Positions 44,453 to 53,816 of a stretch of DNA of 64,000 bases are shown piece after piece. Position numbers and translations under genes: made by a program. This DNA is from an uncultured Oceanospirillaceae bacterium (GTDB taxonomy: Bacteria; Pseudomonadota; Gammaproteobacteria; Pseudomonadales; Balneatricaceae): the NCBI GenBank assembly GCA_937136055.1, contig CAKZOD010000011.1, forward strand, positions 1-64,000. The letters are read 5' to 3'. The notes beneath the pieces are model-generated. The model saw only the letters and a program-made list of their open reading frames with translations, ran no database searches and had not been told where the DNA came from. Position 1 is the first letter of the stretch. Each line of letters starts with the position of its first letter.

Positions 44453-46735
44453 TTACAGCGAGCCGTATTTGTTGCGCAATCTATGCCTGATAACTTCAGC
44501 AAAGGTGTTGACTACAAAAGTGAATAAAAACAGTGAAAATGCAGCTAGGAATAATACTCTATAGTGAGTACTAGCTACCTCTGCTTCCGGCATTTCAACG
44601 GCAATATTTGCAGCTAAAGTACGCATACCTTCAAAGATATTGACGTCCATGATAGGGGTGTTACCCGTTGCCATTAATACAATCATCGTTTCCCCAACGG
44701 CACGTCCCATACCTACCATCAGAGCAGAGAAAATACCTGGGCTAGCAGTCGGTAAAATTACTCTTACCAAGGTTTGCCATGGGGTAGCTCCTAACGCTAA
44801 AGAGCCGTAACTCAAATGCTTAGGCACTGAGAAAATAGCGTCTTCAGTGATAGTGAAAATAGTTGGGATAACAGCAAATCCCATCGCAATACCAACCACG
44901 AGCGCATTACGCTGATCGAAAGGAATACCGATATCGTCAGTAATCCATTGACGTAGATCACCACCAAAGAGCAATGCTTCTACGTTATGGGCAAAATGAA
45001 TACTGATTAAAGTGGCGACAATAACGACGGGAATCAGGAGTGCGGCATCCCAGCCATCAGGTACAGCGTTGCGAATTTTCTTAGGTAAATTTGCCCAACC
45101 AAAGCCAAAGCCTAAAATGGCGATTGGAATACCGAGCAGGGAGAGGAATATCCCCGCTAAATTATTTTCGATGAAAGGTGCCAGCCATAATCCCGCTAAG
45201 AAACCCAGGATAACCGTCGGTAATGCTTCCATTAATTCGATCAATGGTTTTACTTTACGGCGCATTGCAGGAGCCATGAAGTAAGCAGTGTAAATTGCAC
45301 CACAAATCGCCAAAGGTGTTGCCAGTAACATGGCATAAAAAGCAGCTTTTAATGTACCAAATGCGAGAGGCATTAAGCTGTATTTTGGCTCAAAGTCATT
45401 GTTTGATGCAGAAGATTGCCAAATAAATTCAGGCTCTTGATAACCCTCATACCAAACTTTTTGCCATAGGGCTTCCCATGAAATATCAGGGTGTTCATTG
45501 TCAACATGCCAAAGTCGGATGTTGCCATCAAACTCTGTTAATAAGGCGTTTGAGCGCGGTGCATAGCTTATTGCCGTTGCTTGACCATCAAGCAGTGGAG
45601 TTTTTAATGCTGTGCGATTAGCAGTGGTGTTATAAAGATATAAAGTACCGTTAGTATCGAGCGTAGCGAAACCTTTACGGCGATGCTCCATTGCTGTGAC
45701 AGATACTGCAGCATCTGTTTTTTGGAACGCTCGAATCTTTTCTAATAACCACTTGTTATCGTTATCTCTGACTAGAAACCATTGTGAGATGACACCGTTT
45801 TCATCGCCAATAATGACAGAGTTATTACCTAACAAGAGAGAGAACTCAGTGATTTGTGCACTGCTGGCGCTGATTTCTTGATGCAGCTGTTTGTCAGCTG
45901 ATTTAGTCATATCAATCACAGCAACTTTGCCTTGTGAGCCCGCTGTGATTAACCAGCGTGTGCCGGGTAATAAAAGTAATTTATTGGCAGTGAATGGCAG
46001 CTCAGTCAAATCTTTCGATTCAGTGGTGATCTCCAGCTCATCAGTGAGTAAATTTTCTTCTGCGCTGATAATCGTTTGTGTTAATTTTTTATTGCTACCA
46101 GCAACGATATTCCAGTTTTCTTCATCGTTGGAGATGGAGAGCAAGTCAACTGCACCGGTTGTTACTTTAATCGGCGTTTCACCTAATGGGTAACTTACTT
46201 CAGGGGTGATTAAGCGAACACCATCAGGGTAAGTGCTTTTATAAGAATGCTTGGCAATTATTACTTCACCATTATCAAAGCCAAGTGCAAAAATCCCAGA
46301 GGGCTCAGAAACGGTTGTAAAGCTAGTGACTTTAGCTTGTGGAGCGTTAGGGTTAGTTAGCGTTTGTGTCGAGACAACTTCACCGCTATCTGTTTTAAAG
46401 AAAGTCAGTTGTTGCTGATCGTTCACACGCATGCCTATTTTGGCTTGCTCTTCAATCCCTAAATATAAGGTTTTACCCCCACCAGGGCTTTTATACTGTG
46501 TATATTGAGCGTCTTTTTCCTCCCAAGATTGAATACTCGCAGCCTTAAATAGCGGCATTATCTCCCAAAGTAAGTAAAAGAAAATCAAAAGAATCGCAAC
46601 TATTATGCTCATTCCACCAAGTGCGATACTTTTGCTCGCGAAAAGGTTTTTGAAAGCGCGAAATTTGCGATTACGAATCATTGCAGGGGTATTAAAATCA
46701 ATAACCGGTGCTTTTGAGGGTGAAGTATTACTCAT
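44453..46735 (-). CDS. pstC: Phosphate ABC transporter permease PstC, long form
   Basis: About 760 residues. The N-terminus has one helix (about 40-62), then some 350 residues of repeated beta strands resembling a beta-propeller in the periplasm (IFALGFDNGEVI, AVSVTAMEHRRKGFATLD). The C-terminal part holds the permease helices and coupling loop VPKHLSYGSLALGATPWQT. Long PstC proteins of this kind are normal in Pseudomonas and marine gammaproteobacteria. The ATG at 46735 is preferred; a frame to 46810 runs into the Pho box. Confidence 0.93.
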   Translation of the reverse strand: MSNTSPSKAPVIDFNTPAMIRNRKFRAFKNLFASKSIALGGMSIIVAILLIFFYLLWEIMPLFKAASIQSWEEKDAQYTQYKSPGGGKTLYLGIEEQAKIGMRVNDQQQLTFFKTDSGEVVSTQTLTNPNAPQAKVTSFTTVSEPSGIFALGFDNGEVIIAKHSYKSTYPDGVRLITPEVSYPLGETPIKVTTGAVDLLSISNDEENWNIVAGSNKKLTQTIISAEENLLTDELEITTESKDLTELPFTANKLLLLPGTRWLITAGSQGKVAVIDMTKSADKQLHQEISASSAQITEFSLLLGNNSVIIGDENGVISQWFLVRDNDNKWLLEKIRAFQKTDAAVSVTAMEHRRKGFATLDTNGTLYLYNTTANRTALKTPLLDGQATAISYAPRSNALLTEFDGNIRLWHVDNEHPDISWEALWQKVWYEGYQEPEFIWQSSASNNDFEPKYSLMPLAFGTLKAAFYAMLLATPLAICGAIYTAYFMAPAMRRKVKPLIELMEALPTVILGFLAGLWLAPFIENNLAGIFLSLLGIPIAILGFGFGWANLPKKIRNAVPDGWDAALLIPVVIVATLISIHFAHNVEALLFGGDLRQWITDDIGIPFDQRNALVVGIAMGFAVIPTIFTITEDAIFSVPKHLSYGSLALGATPWQTLVRVILPTASPGIFSALMVGMGRAVGETMIVLMATGNTPIMDVNIFEGMRTLAANIAVEMPEAEVASTHYRVLFLAAFSLFLFTFVVNTFAEVIRHRLRNKYGSL

Positions 46736-46785
46736 ACTAGAATTCTCAGTTATAAAATCTATGTCGCAGAGTATAGATAGTAAAT

Positions 46786-46803
46786 ATGACAGAAATGTTA
46801 CAA
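46786..46803 (-). promoter_or_regulatory. Pho box upstream of pstC
   Basis: On the minus strand TTGTAAC-ATTT-CTGTCAT, two seven-mers in the PhoB spacing, 51 bases before the pstC ATG. It confirms that pstC-pstA-pstB-phoU has its own PhoB-driven promoter, separate from pstS. Confidence 0.75.
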
Positions 46804-46977
46804 AGATCATCTGTTAAAAAATAGCCATTAATATTTGTGCTTAGAAGGTTGCTATGTGAGCACAAAAATTTGTTCTGGTTAAAAAATGAACTACGCTTAG
46901 TTTGTGTAAAAAAGAGGTTGAGCTTATGTTTTTAGCGTATAGCACAATGGTAAATAGGTTTTAAATCGAGGGCTGAT

Positions 46978-47715
46978 ATGAACAAACGGCAGATTGCTTT
47001 GTTATTGGTTTGGTTGTTTTTAAGCACCTCATCAATGGCTAAAACACTTGTTTTTAATACATCCCAGAATGGCTACCCGCCTTTCTTGATTGATTATGTA
47101 GACGGTACTCACTCAGGCATCATATTTCAGGTGGTGGAGAAAATTACACATAAACTTGGATATCAATTAGAGACTGTGGGGCTTCCGAAAATGCGCATCT
47201 CCATTTTGATGGACAATGATAAATTAGATGCCACGGCTGCTGCTAAGGAATGGGTTGTAGATGCGGATAAGTACGTGTTTAGTGATGTTATTATTCAAGT
47301 AAAAGATTTATTAGCCTGGCCAAAGGCTAGGCCTATCAACTTTGGAAAAATAGAAGATCTGTTTGGTAAAACAATAGGGACTCATCACGGTTACAGATAC
47401 CCATTATTGGATGAACACTTCAGTACTAAGAAAATTAGAGCTTTATCGGCCAGCTCGGAGTTTTCGATGTTGAAAAATACGATACAAAATCGAGTAGATG
47501 CTACGGTTATTAATGCAACAGTTGCAAAGTGGATTATAAAAAACGATGAATTAATGGCGGGTAAATTTGCTTTTTCAGAAATTGATTTAGGCAGCTTTGG
47601 CTATCGAATTATGTTTACCACGAAGTGGAAATCATTTGTGGAAAAGTTTAATAAAGAGCTTGTATCAATGAAAGAAAGTGGCGAGCTAGAGAAAATAATT
47701 TCAGAGTATGAATAA
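46978..47715 (+). CDS. Periplasmic solute-binding protein, SBP_bac_3 type
   Basis: 245 residues with a signal peptide (NKRQ, hydrophobic run, SSMA-KT). The mature part has the family-3 binding protein shape: YPPFLIDYVDGTHSGIIFQV, then IRALSASSEFSML and FSEIDLGSFGYRIMF. No permease or ATPase is next to it, so it may feed a distant transporter or a sensor, like other orphan binding proteins. It is set in reverse between pstS and pstC, splitting what is elsewhere one operon, and starts 240 bases from pstC. Confidence 0.83.
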   Translation: MNKRQIALLLVWLFLSTSSMAKTLVFNTSQNGYPPFLIDYVDGTHSGIIFQVVEKITHKLGYQLETVGLPKMRISILMDNDKLDATAAAKEWVVDADKYVFSDVIIQVKDLLAWPKARPINFGKIEDLFGKTIGTHHGYRYPLLDEHFSTKKIRALSASSEFSMLKNTIQNRVDATVINATVAKWIIKNDELMAGKFAFSEIDLGSFGYRIMFTTKWKSFVEKFNKELVSMKESGELEKIISEYE

Positions 47716-47719
47716 AAAA

Positions 47720-47750
47720 AGCAGAGCCCTTAGTGATTAAGAGCTCTGCT
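47720..47750 (-). terminator. Rho-independent terminator of pstS
   Basis: AGCAGAGC/GCTCTGCT stem. On the minus strand it is followed by a run of seven T, as expected for pstS, which ends just upstream; the opposite orientation may serve the convergent binding-protein gene. Confidence 0.85.
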
Positions 47751-47767
47751 TCGCAAAAGATTAGATA

Positions 47768-48739
47768 TTAGATATCTAGTGCTTTAAGTTGCTTTTCAAC
47801 AACTTTTGCAGGAAGAGGGATGTAGCCGTCTTTAACAACAACTTCTTGACCTGACTTAGACATAACCATTTTCAGGAATTCTCTTTCCATTGGTGGCAGT
47901 GCTTGACCAGGCTTCTTGTTAACATAAACATATAAGAAACGTGATAATGGGTAAGAACCATTTACAGCGTTATCTGGTGTAGCTTCAATGTAGTTAGTAC
48001 CGTCTTTCTTCGTTAAAGGTAATGCTCTAACTGAAGAAGTCTTGTATCCGATACCTGAGTAGCCAATACCGTTTAAAGAAGTAGATACTGACTGTACAAC
48101 AGAAGCAGAACCAGGCTGTTCGTTTACAGTGTTACGGAAATCACCTTTACAAAGTGCTTTCTTTTTAAAGTACCCGTAAGTACCTGATACTGAGTTACGA
48201 CCAAAGATTTGTACGTTCTTGCCACCGATAGTGCCGCCTAGGCCAACATCGCTCCATTTAGTGATATCTTTATCGCCACCACACTTGCGTGTAGAAGAGA
48301 AAATGCCATCTAGCTGCTTGATGCTTAGACCTTTAACTGGGTTGTCTTTGTGAACAAAAACAGCAAGTGCGTCAATTGCAACAGCAACAGGCGTTGGCTT
48401 GTAGCCGTATTTCTTTTCAAAAGCAGCGATTTCTTTGTCTTTCATCTTGCGGCTCATTGGCCCCATGTTAGATGTGCCTTCTGTTAGCGCTGGTGGCGCA
48501 GTAGAAGAACCCGCTGCTTGGATTTGAATATTGATGTTAGGGTAATGGCGCTTGAACGATTCAGTCCATAGTGTCATTAGGTTTGCTAAAGTGTCAGAAC
48601 CGACGCTTGATAAGTTGCCAGAAACGCCAGCAGCTTTTGAGTAAACAGGTAAGTTTTTATCTAAAAGATCAGATGCGTTTAAAGCAAAGCTTGATGTAGC
48701 TAGTGTGGCAACGGCCACCATTTTCATCATTGGTTTCAT
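47768..48739 (-). CDS. pstS: Phosphate-binding periplasmic protein PstS
   Basis: 323 residues, signal peptide ([19 protein letters not shown], 19 residues) then a PstS-type binding domain. Phosphate-contact segments [29 protein letters not shown] (read in parts) and [17 protein letters not shown] are present. It captures phosphate for PstCAB. It has its own Pho box upstream and a strong terminator downstream and is separated from pstC by a reversed binding-protein gene. Confidence 0.94.
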   Translation of the reverse strand: MKPMMKMVAVATLATSSFALNASDLLDKNLPVYSKAAGVSGNLSSVGSDTLANLMTLWTESFKRHYPNINIQIQAAGSSTAPPALTEGTSNMGPMSRKMKDKEIAAFEKKYGYKPTPVAVAIDALAVFVHKDNPVKGLSIKQLDGIFSSTRKCGGDKDITKWSDVGLGGTIGGKNVQIFGRNSVSGTYGYFKKKALCKGDFRNTVNEQPGSASVVQSVSTSLNGIGYSGIGYKTSSVRALPLTKKDGTNYIEATPDNAVNGSYPLSRFLYVYVNKKPGQALPPMEREFLKMVMSKSGQEVVVKDGYIPLPAKVVEKQLKALDI

Positions 48740-49044
48740 TACTGAGCTCCTGAAAGCTATTTTGAAAGACTTGTTTTGTTTCGATGGGTGCTACTTTAAA
48801 AGGTAAATATGACAAAGATGTGACAGTGCATAAAATTAAATAAATTTTGTTCAAATGTGCTTAATATTTTTTATATCAGTGACTTGATAAGTGAAGGAAA
48901 GCAACCACATAAGCGTTGCAAAATTGTAGATAAACGAAACAGTTAAAGTTAGTATAGCGCTTTATTTACAATACAATTGAGTGGTTAAGTTGAATAGTAT
49001 ACTTGGCCCAATTACTTTACTTTGATTTACGGTAGGTCATTCAT
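48740..49044. other. Divergent promoter region pstS / thioesterase-like gene
   Basis: 305 bases holding the pstS Pho box and, toward 49000, AT-rich sequence before the thioesterase-like gene. No further gene found. Confidence 0.5.
48809..48826 (-). promoter_or_regulatory. Pho box upstream of pstS
   Basis: On the minus strand CTGTCAC-ATCT-TTGTCAT, two seven-mers in PhoB spacing, about 70 bases before the pstS ATG. Together with the boxes before phoB and pstC it defines three PhoB targets in the window. Confidence 0.75.
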
Positions 49045-49446
49045 ATGATAGAAAATTCAGAACAATCCCTCACTCCTAAAGGTGAATTGAGTTTGATGTT
49101 GCCTGCGGATAGCCAAGCTAAAAATATGTTTGGTGACGTCTTTAGTGGTTGGGTAGCATCACGTGCAGTACTTGCTGCAGAGATCCGCTCAGGTACTATC
49201 GCTAGAGGTCGTGTAGCTACAATTTCTGTTGGCTCAATGGAGTTTATGTCACCAGTATTGGAAGGCACTATTTTAAGTTATTACACAGAGTTAGTTGAGC
49301 AGGGTAACAGCTCAATGACGATTAAAGTCGAAGTTTGGGGTAACTGCCCAGATGGCAGCGATATGCGTAAAATTTCTGAGACGAGTTGTGTGCAGGTGGC
49401 AATTGACGGCCACGGACATATTCGTAGTTTAAGCTTCGGTCAGTAA
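49045..49446 (+). CDS. YciA-like hotdog thioesterase lacking the catalytic Asp
   Basis: 133 residues, one hotdog fold. Aligned by eye with YciA it keeps MFGDVFSGWV, RGRVATISVGSMEFMSPV and MTIKVEVWG. The YciA catalytic aspartate (GGWxMSQMD) falls at residue 42, which is Val here (GWVASRAV). Either the protein has another acid in place, or it is not a thioesterase and only binds a thioester. It is single, divergent from pstS, and ends at a strong terminator hairpin. Confidence 0.75.
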   Translation: MIENSEQSLTPKGELSLMLPADSQAKNMFGDVFSGWVASRAVLAAEIRSGTIARGRVATISVGSMEFMSPVLEGTILSYYTELVEQGNSSMTIKVEVWGNCPDGSDMRKISETSCVQVAIDGHGHIRSLSFGQ

Positions 49447-49471
49447 GTCATTTTATAGCTCATCATAAACT

Positions 49472-49507
49472 AAGTTGTACGAATCAATCCTTTAATTCGT
49501 ACAACTT
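49472..49507. terminator. Terminator hairpin between convergent genes
   Basis: AAGTTGTACGAAT / ATTCGTACAACTT, thirteen perfect pairs with a ten-base loop, between the thioesterase-like and chemoreceptor stops. Confidence 0.75.
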
Positions 49508-49516
49508 TGTAGCTAT

Positions 49517-51565
49517 TTACTGCTCATGTTTGAACACACTGACAGCTGTTTCTAGCTCAGTATTCGCATTATTTAATTCAGCAACAGTATTCATCATTTG
49601 CTGACTAAACTCAGAAGTATTCGCTGCAATGCTTTTTATATTCTCAACATTATTACCGATGTCCTCACTAACTGTCGTTTGCTCTTCGGCGGCCGATGCG
49701 ATTAACAAGCTACTATCTGATATTGTCGCTACAGATTGGGTGATTTGCTCAAGGGATTGACCGGCTTTAGTGGTCATTTGTACACTGCTTTGTACTTTTG
49801 TATTACACAGCTCCATGCCTTGTGTTGCATTGTTTGTATTACCTTGTAGTCGCTCTATCATTTCTCTGATTTCAGTGGTTGATGTCGCTGTTTTATGAGC
49901 GAGATTGCGAACCTCATCGGCAACAACAGAAAATCCTCTGCCTGAATCACCTGCGCGCGCCGCCTCAATTGCAGCATTAAGCGCTAGTAGGTTAGTTTGC
50001 TCGGCAATATTTTGAATAACATCAATAACGGTGCCGATATCATTGCTGTCTTGTTTGACAAGCTCGATCATGCTGCTAAGACCGTTCACTTCTGTCGAAA
50101 TGCTCAGTATTGATTGCACCACATCTTTGACGATCACATCACCATTTTCAGCTTCAGTGCGCACAAGTTGCGTTTGATCTGCAGCAGCAACTGCATTATT
50201 GGCAACTTCTTGAGAGGCTGATTTCATATCTTCAATGGCGCATGCAACCATATCGGTCTCTTGTTGTTGACGAGTTAAATCTTGACTTAAATGTGCTACG
50301 TTTGCAGATACGGTATCTAGGCGTGCAGTTGTTGTTTGCATAGTGGTGTTGATCTGTTTCGTAACATCGTACAAGCCTTCCAGTATTGCGCGCATGCTAC
50401 GCGTTAAATAATGGATTTCATTGCTGCTTTTGTTTGAGCCCGAATCGGTGGTGATTTTAATGCTTAAGTTACCCGTACTAATCGCATCCATATAACCACA
50501 TATTGTTTTGATAGGGCGTAGTTTGATCTTCAAATTAATAAAAGTTAAAAAGCCGATCACGATAATGCTCAAAATAGAAAGCATGATCATATTTAAATTT
50601 AACTCACCTGCATGCTCCGTAAATTCTTGTGTGCGGCCATTGACGATTACGCCCCACTGCCACTTGTCGGAACGAGCGAATGCTAATAGCTGCTCATTTT
50701 GCGAGTTGCTATTGGCATCTTGAATACGTAGCGTGGATGCTTCGTTGTTGATTAAACTGTTGAGAATTTGCTTACCTTGAGCGTTGGTATCGGTGATGTG
50801 TTGTCCTTCGTGAGAAGGGTGCATCACTAGCTTGCCTTGGCTTTTACCCGCTTTGATATCAACAATATACGCAAAACCTGTTTTCGCGATGTGTAAATCA
50901 GCAATGGACTGTTTTAGGGCGGTGAGGCTTTGAGTGTAGTCAAATCCGACATAGAGAATACCGATAACTTTGCCCGACGCATCTTTGAAGGGTAGGTAGT
51001 TAGCCATGTAGTGTCGGCCAAACAAAAAAGCAGTACCTTGGTACTTTTTGCCTTGCATCAACTGGTTGTAGCCTGGGTGAGACTTGCCCAACAAAGTTCC
51101 AAATGCACGACTACCATCTGTTTTACGCAATGAGGTACTCACACGTAGAAAGTCATCTTCAACACGCATAAACACCGTAGCGGTGCCGCCAGTCATTTTG
51201 GTAAAAAGGTCAGGCTTTGTAAAATTGTTGGTGATCACTTTTCCCTCTGAAAGCAGTACTGGGACATTGTATTTACCCACCTGCATGGTTTGCGAGGTAT
51301 CGATGCTGATATTGCCAGGAAATAAGTGAGTGAATACCTCTGTGATTTCGTTGGTTTTTTTATTGAGTACGGTGTAGAAGAAATCAAAGCTGCGAGCGAG
51401 TTGCTTCGCGTGTTGCATAGTCGATTGTTCTGCGTTCGCGATGAAGCTCTTGTTAACATCGTTATTTACAAAGAGTGTGAGTCCTGCGAAAACGATTAGC
51501 ACAATACTTAGTACAATAATCGTTAACTGATTAACAATAGAGGACTCTCTAATAATTTTGATCAT
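49517..51565 (-). CDS. Methyl-accepting chemotaxis protein with single-Cache sensor
   Basis: 682 residues. First helix about 13-33; periplasmic Cache_3/Cache_2-like region about 40-320 ([33 protein letters not shown]); second helix about 323-345; HAMP-like linker; signalling coiled coil with [20 protein letters not shown] at the tip. It ends FKHEQ and has no clear CheR pentapeptide. The sensor type usually detects small carboxylates. It lies beside an OFA-type carboxylate carrier and its two-component system, so a common ligand class is plausible. Confidence 0.92.
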   Translation of the reverse strand: MIKIIRESSIVNQLTIIVLSIVLIVFAGLTLFVNNDVNKSFIANAEQSTMQHAKQLARSFDFFYTVLNKKTNEITEVFTHLFPGNISIDTSQTMQVGKYNVPVLLSEGKVITNNFTKPDLFTKMTGGTATVFMRVEDDFLRVSTSLRKTDGSRAFGTLLGKSHPGYNQLMQGKKYQGTAFLFGRHYMANYLPFKDASGKVIGILYVGFDYTQSLTALKQSIADLHIAKTGFAYIVDIKAGKSQGKLVMHPSHEGQHITDTNAQGKQILNSLINNEASTLRIQDANSNSQNEQLLAFARSDKWQWGVIVNGRTQEFTEHAGELNLNMIMLSILSIIVIGFLTFINLKIKLRPIKTICGYMDAISTGNLSIKITTDSGSNKSSNEIHYLTRSMRAILEGLYDVTKQINTTMQTTTARLDTVSANVAHLSQDLTRQQQETDMVACAIEDMKSASQEVANNAVAAADQTQLVRTEAENGDVIVKDVVQSILSISTEVNGLSSMIELVKQDSNDIGTVIDVIQNIAEQTNLLALNAAIEAARAGDSGRGFSVVADEVRNLAHKTATSTTEIREMIERLQGNTNNATQGMELCNTKVQSSVQMTTKAGQSLEQITQSVATISDSSLLIASAAEEQTTVSEDIGNNVENIKSIAANTSEFSQQMMNTVAELNNANTELETAVSVFKHEQ

Positions 51566-51906
51566 GGAACTGGCCTTAAATAATATTTGCTAGAGCTCTA
51601 AGAAGTATCTGAAGGGGATAGATGCCGTATCAGATATAAAAAAACAAAGAATTCTATGCGTTTGTTTGTTGAATGATTATTAAGGTGGAGTAATCGTTAC
51701 TCCTTGATACGCATTGAGCGTAAAACGCTCGATCCTTTGCTTTATCTCTATGGCTTGCATAGCGCAATAACACAGTTGTTATCGATAGGGTTTAGCTTAT
51801 TTATTACATATTTGAAATTTTATAATTGAAGGTTAAGGAATAGAGGTTGGAAAGTGAGGGAGACAAAATTTCATCCCCTCACATTTTAAATATTTATTGC
51901 AAAAGA
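51566..51906. other. Intergenic region upstream of chemoreceptor
   Basis: 341 bases, AT-rich. It contains the carrier's possible terminator, GTGAGGG/CCCTCAC (51854-51882), and a GAGCG/CGCTC hairpin near 51715. No gene found. Confidence 0.5.
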
Positions 51907-53640
51907 CTATTTTGCAGACACAAGCTCAGGGTGGGTGTTATCCACATGATGCGCATCATCGACATGCTTTAAGCCTTTGTTTGCTACGAATGCAATCACT
52001 AGAAGAGCAGCCATTGCGTACATCGTTGTATTGTAAAGGCTAGACGTTGGGTCAACAGTGCCGGCTGGTGCTATCTCCATCAGCTTGCTAATGGTGACAG
52101 TTTTTGCCGCAACTAAGGCATTTAGCTGATCAATACCCGATCCGAATGTTTGCAAAAACACGGCGGGATCGACCTTTTGAGACAAATCAGCAATCGCATT
52201 ATCTACTGAGAGTTGTCGCAGGTATGTGATTGCAAAGGGGCCTAATACGCCAGCTGTGCTCCATGCTGTGAGTAGGCGCCCGTGAATGCCACCGACGTGC
52301 AATGTACCAAACATATCCGCAAGGTATGCAGGAATAGTCGCAAAGCCACCGCCGTACATTGTGAATATGATCATTGTTGCGCCATAGAAAAGCACTAGCC
52401 ACATGACAGCAGGCTCAATGCTGACTTGGGTTGCCACAAATGGAATCGAAACATAGAGCAGCATGCCTAGTAAAAAGAAGCAGTGGTAAGTGTTTTTGCG
52501 TCCTATGCTATCTGAGGTTGTTGCCCAGAAGAAGCGCCCCACCATATTGAAAACGCTAATCATCAATACATAAGTGGCGGCGAAGCTGGCATCTACAATA
52601 TGAGGAAGCGTCGATCCAAAAATCTCAGCCATCATAGTTTTTGCAACACCGATAACACCAATCCCAGCTGTTACGTTTAGGCATAGCATGATCCACAGGC
52701 GCCAAAACTGAGAGGTTTTTAAGGCTTGGTCAATATGTACATCATTTGTGCTGATCATCTTTTTCAAAGATTCGTTAACACTTGGTGCAACCCAGCCACT
52801 TGGCTGCCAACCTTTTGCTGGTACACGATAAGAAAAAGAAGCGATGATCATTACAATGAAATAGACCACGCCTAGTGTAATAAAGACGCTGGCAGCTCCG
52901 GTATCACCCGTTCCTACAACGTATACGCCCTCAGGGCCCGGTACTGGGACTTTTGCCATGTCAGCAACGCTTGCAACAACTACCTCAACTTTATTGCCTG
53001 CAACTTCTGCAAAGCGGCGACCGCCTTCAGTGATCAGTGAAACGTCTGCTACTTTTCCTAAGTATTCAGGTGCTTGATAAAACATCGACAGTAACCAAGT
53101 CTTAAGAGGTGCGCCTATCATTGCGCCACCACCAAAGCCCATAATAGCCATGCCTGTTGCCATGCCTCGACGGTCAGGGAACCATCGCAAAAGTGTACTC
53201 ACAGGGGAGACGTACGCAAGGCCTAAACCGCAACCACCGATAACGCCATAACCAAGATAGACAAGCCAAAGCTGATGGTAAGCAATCCCTAAACTGCCGA
53301 TGAGAAAGCCGCCACCCCAGCAAAAAGCGGCGAGTACACCTACCATGCGAGGACCAACTTCTTCTAACCATTTGCCTCCAAGGGCTGCAGCAAGGCCAAG
53401 GAATACAATCGCAGTTGAAAATATCCAAACGACGGAGCTTAAGCTCCAGTCATCAGCGGAGCTGGCAACAACACCAACTTGCTTAATTAGAGCTGGATTA
53501 AAGATACTCCACGCGTAAACAGAACCAATACAAAGGTGAATCGCGATAGAAGCTGGTGGGACTAACCAACGATTGAAATCTTTGCCGGCGACTATGCGCT
53601 CTTTTTTGAGGAAGTCAAACACTCCCGGTGATGTGCTCAT
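51907..53640 (-). CDS. OFA-family MFS transporter (oxalate/formate antiporter class)
   Basis: 577 residues with 12 membrane helices and an unusually long loop between helices 6 and 7 (about 215-270). The N-terminus IHLCIGSVYAWSIFNPALIK is typical of the OFA family, known for oxalate, formate, pyruvate or related monocarboxylates. The ATG at 53640 follows GGAG by nine bases. A TTG at 53700 would fall in the sigma-54 promoter and is rejected. The adjacent sigma-54-activating two-component system is the obvious regulator. The substrate is unknown. Confidence 0.9.
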   Translation of the reverse strand: MSTSPGVFDFLKKERIVAGKDFNRWLVPPASIAIHLCIGSVYAWSIFNPALIKQVGVVASSADDWSLSSVVWIFSTAIVFLGLAAALGGKWLEEVGPRMVGVLAAFCWGGGFLIGSLGIAYHQLWLVYLGYGVIGGCGLGLAYVSPVSTLLRWFPDRRGMATGMAIMGFGGGAMIGAPLKTWLLSMFYQAPEYLGKVADVSLITEGGRRFAEVAGNKVEVVVASVADMAKVPVPGPEGVYVVGTGDTGAASVFITLGVVYFIVMIIASFSYRVPAKGWQPSGWVAPSVNESLKKMISTNDVHIDQALKTSQFWRLWIMLCLNVTAGIGVIGVAKTMMAEIFGSTLPHIVDASFAATYVLMISVFNMVGRFFWATTSDSIGRKNTYHCFFLLGMLLYVSIPFVATQVSIEPAVMWLVLFYGATMIIFTMYGGGFATIPAYLADMFGTLHVGGIHGRLLTAWSTAGVLGPFAITYLRQLSVDNAIADLSQKVDPAVFLQTFGSGIDQLNALVAAKTVTISKLMEIAPAGTVDPTSSLYNTTMYAMAALLVIAFVANKGLKHVDDAHHVDNTHPELVSAK

Positions 53641-53695
53641 AAAAATGCTCCAGTTTTTATTATCGTTATTAAGGTTTTCGTTCTTAATCAATAAT

Positions 53696-53711
53696 TGCAA
53701 CTAGTGTGCCA
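53696..53711 (-). promoter_or_regulatory. Sigma-54 promoter of the OFA carrier
   Basis: On the minus strand TGGCAC-ACTAG-TTGCA, an exact match to the -24/-12 consensus TGGCAC-N5-TTGCA, 55 bases before the carrier ATG. It ties the carrier to the sigma-54 activator at 55858-57225. No enhancer repeat was identified in the upstream 100 bases. Confidence 0.88.
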
Positions 53712-53816
53712 TTAAAATAAATTTTAATAAAAACAATTGCTTGGGTGTTTTTTAGAAGTCTGAATATAATCTTTATGGGTTATTATGACGCAGTAAAATT
53801 TGTATTAGAGACATTT

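Noticed and set aside
53641..53700. Upstream TTG start for the OFA carrier at 53700
   Set aside because: It would overlap the -12 element of the sigma-54 promoter, and the ATG at 53640 has a ribosome site.
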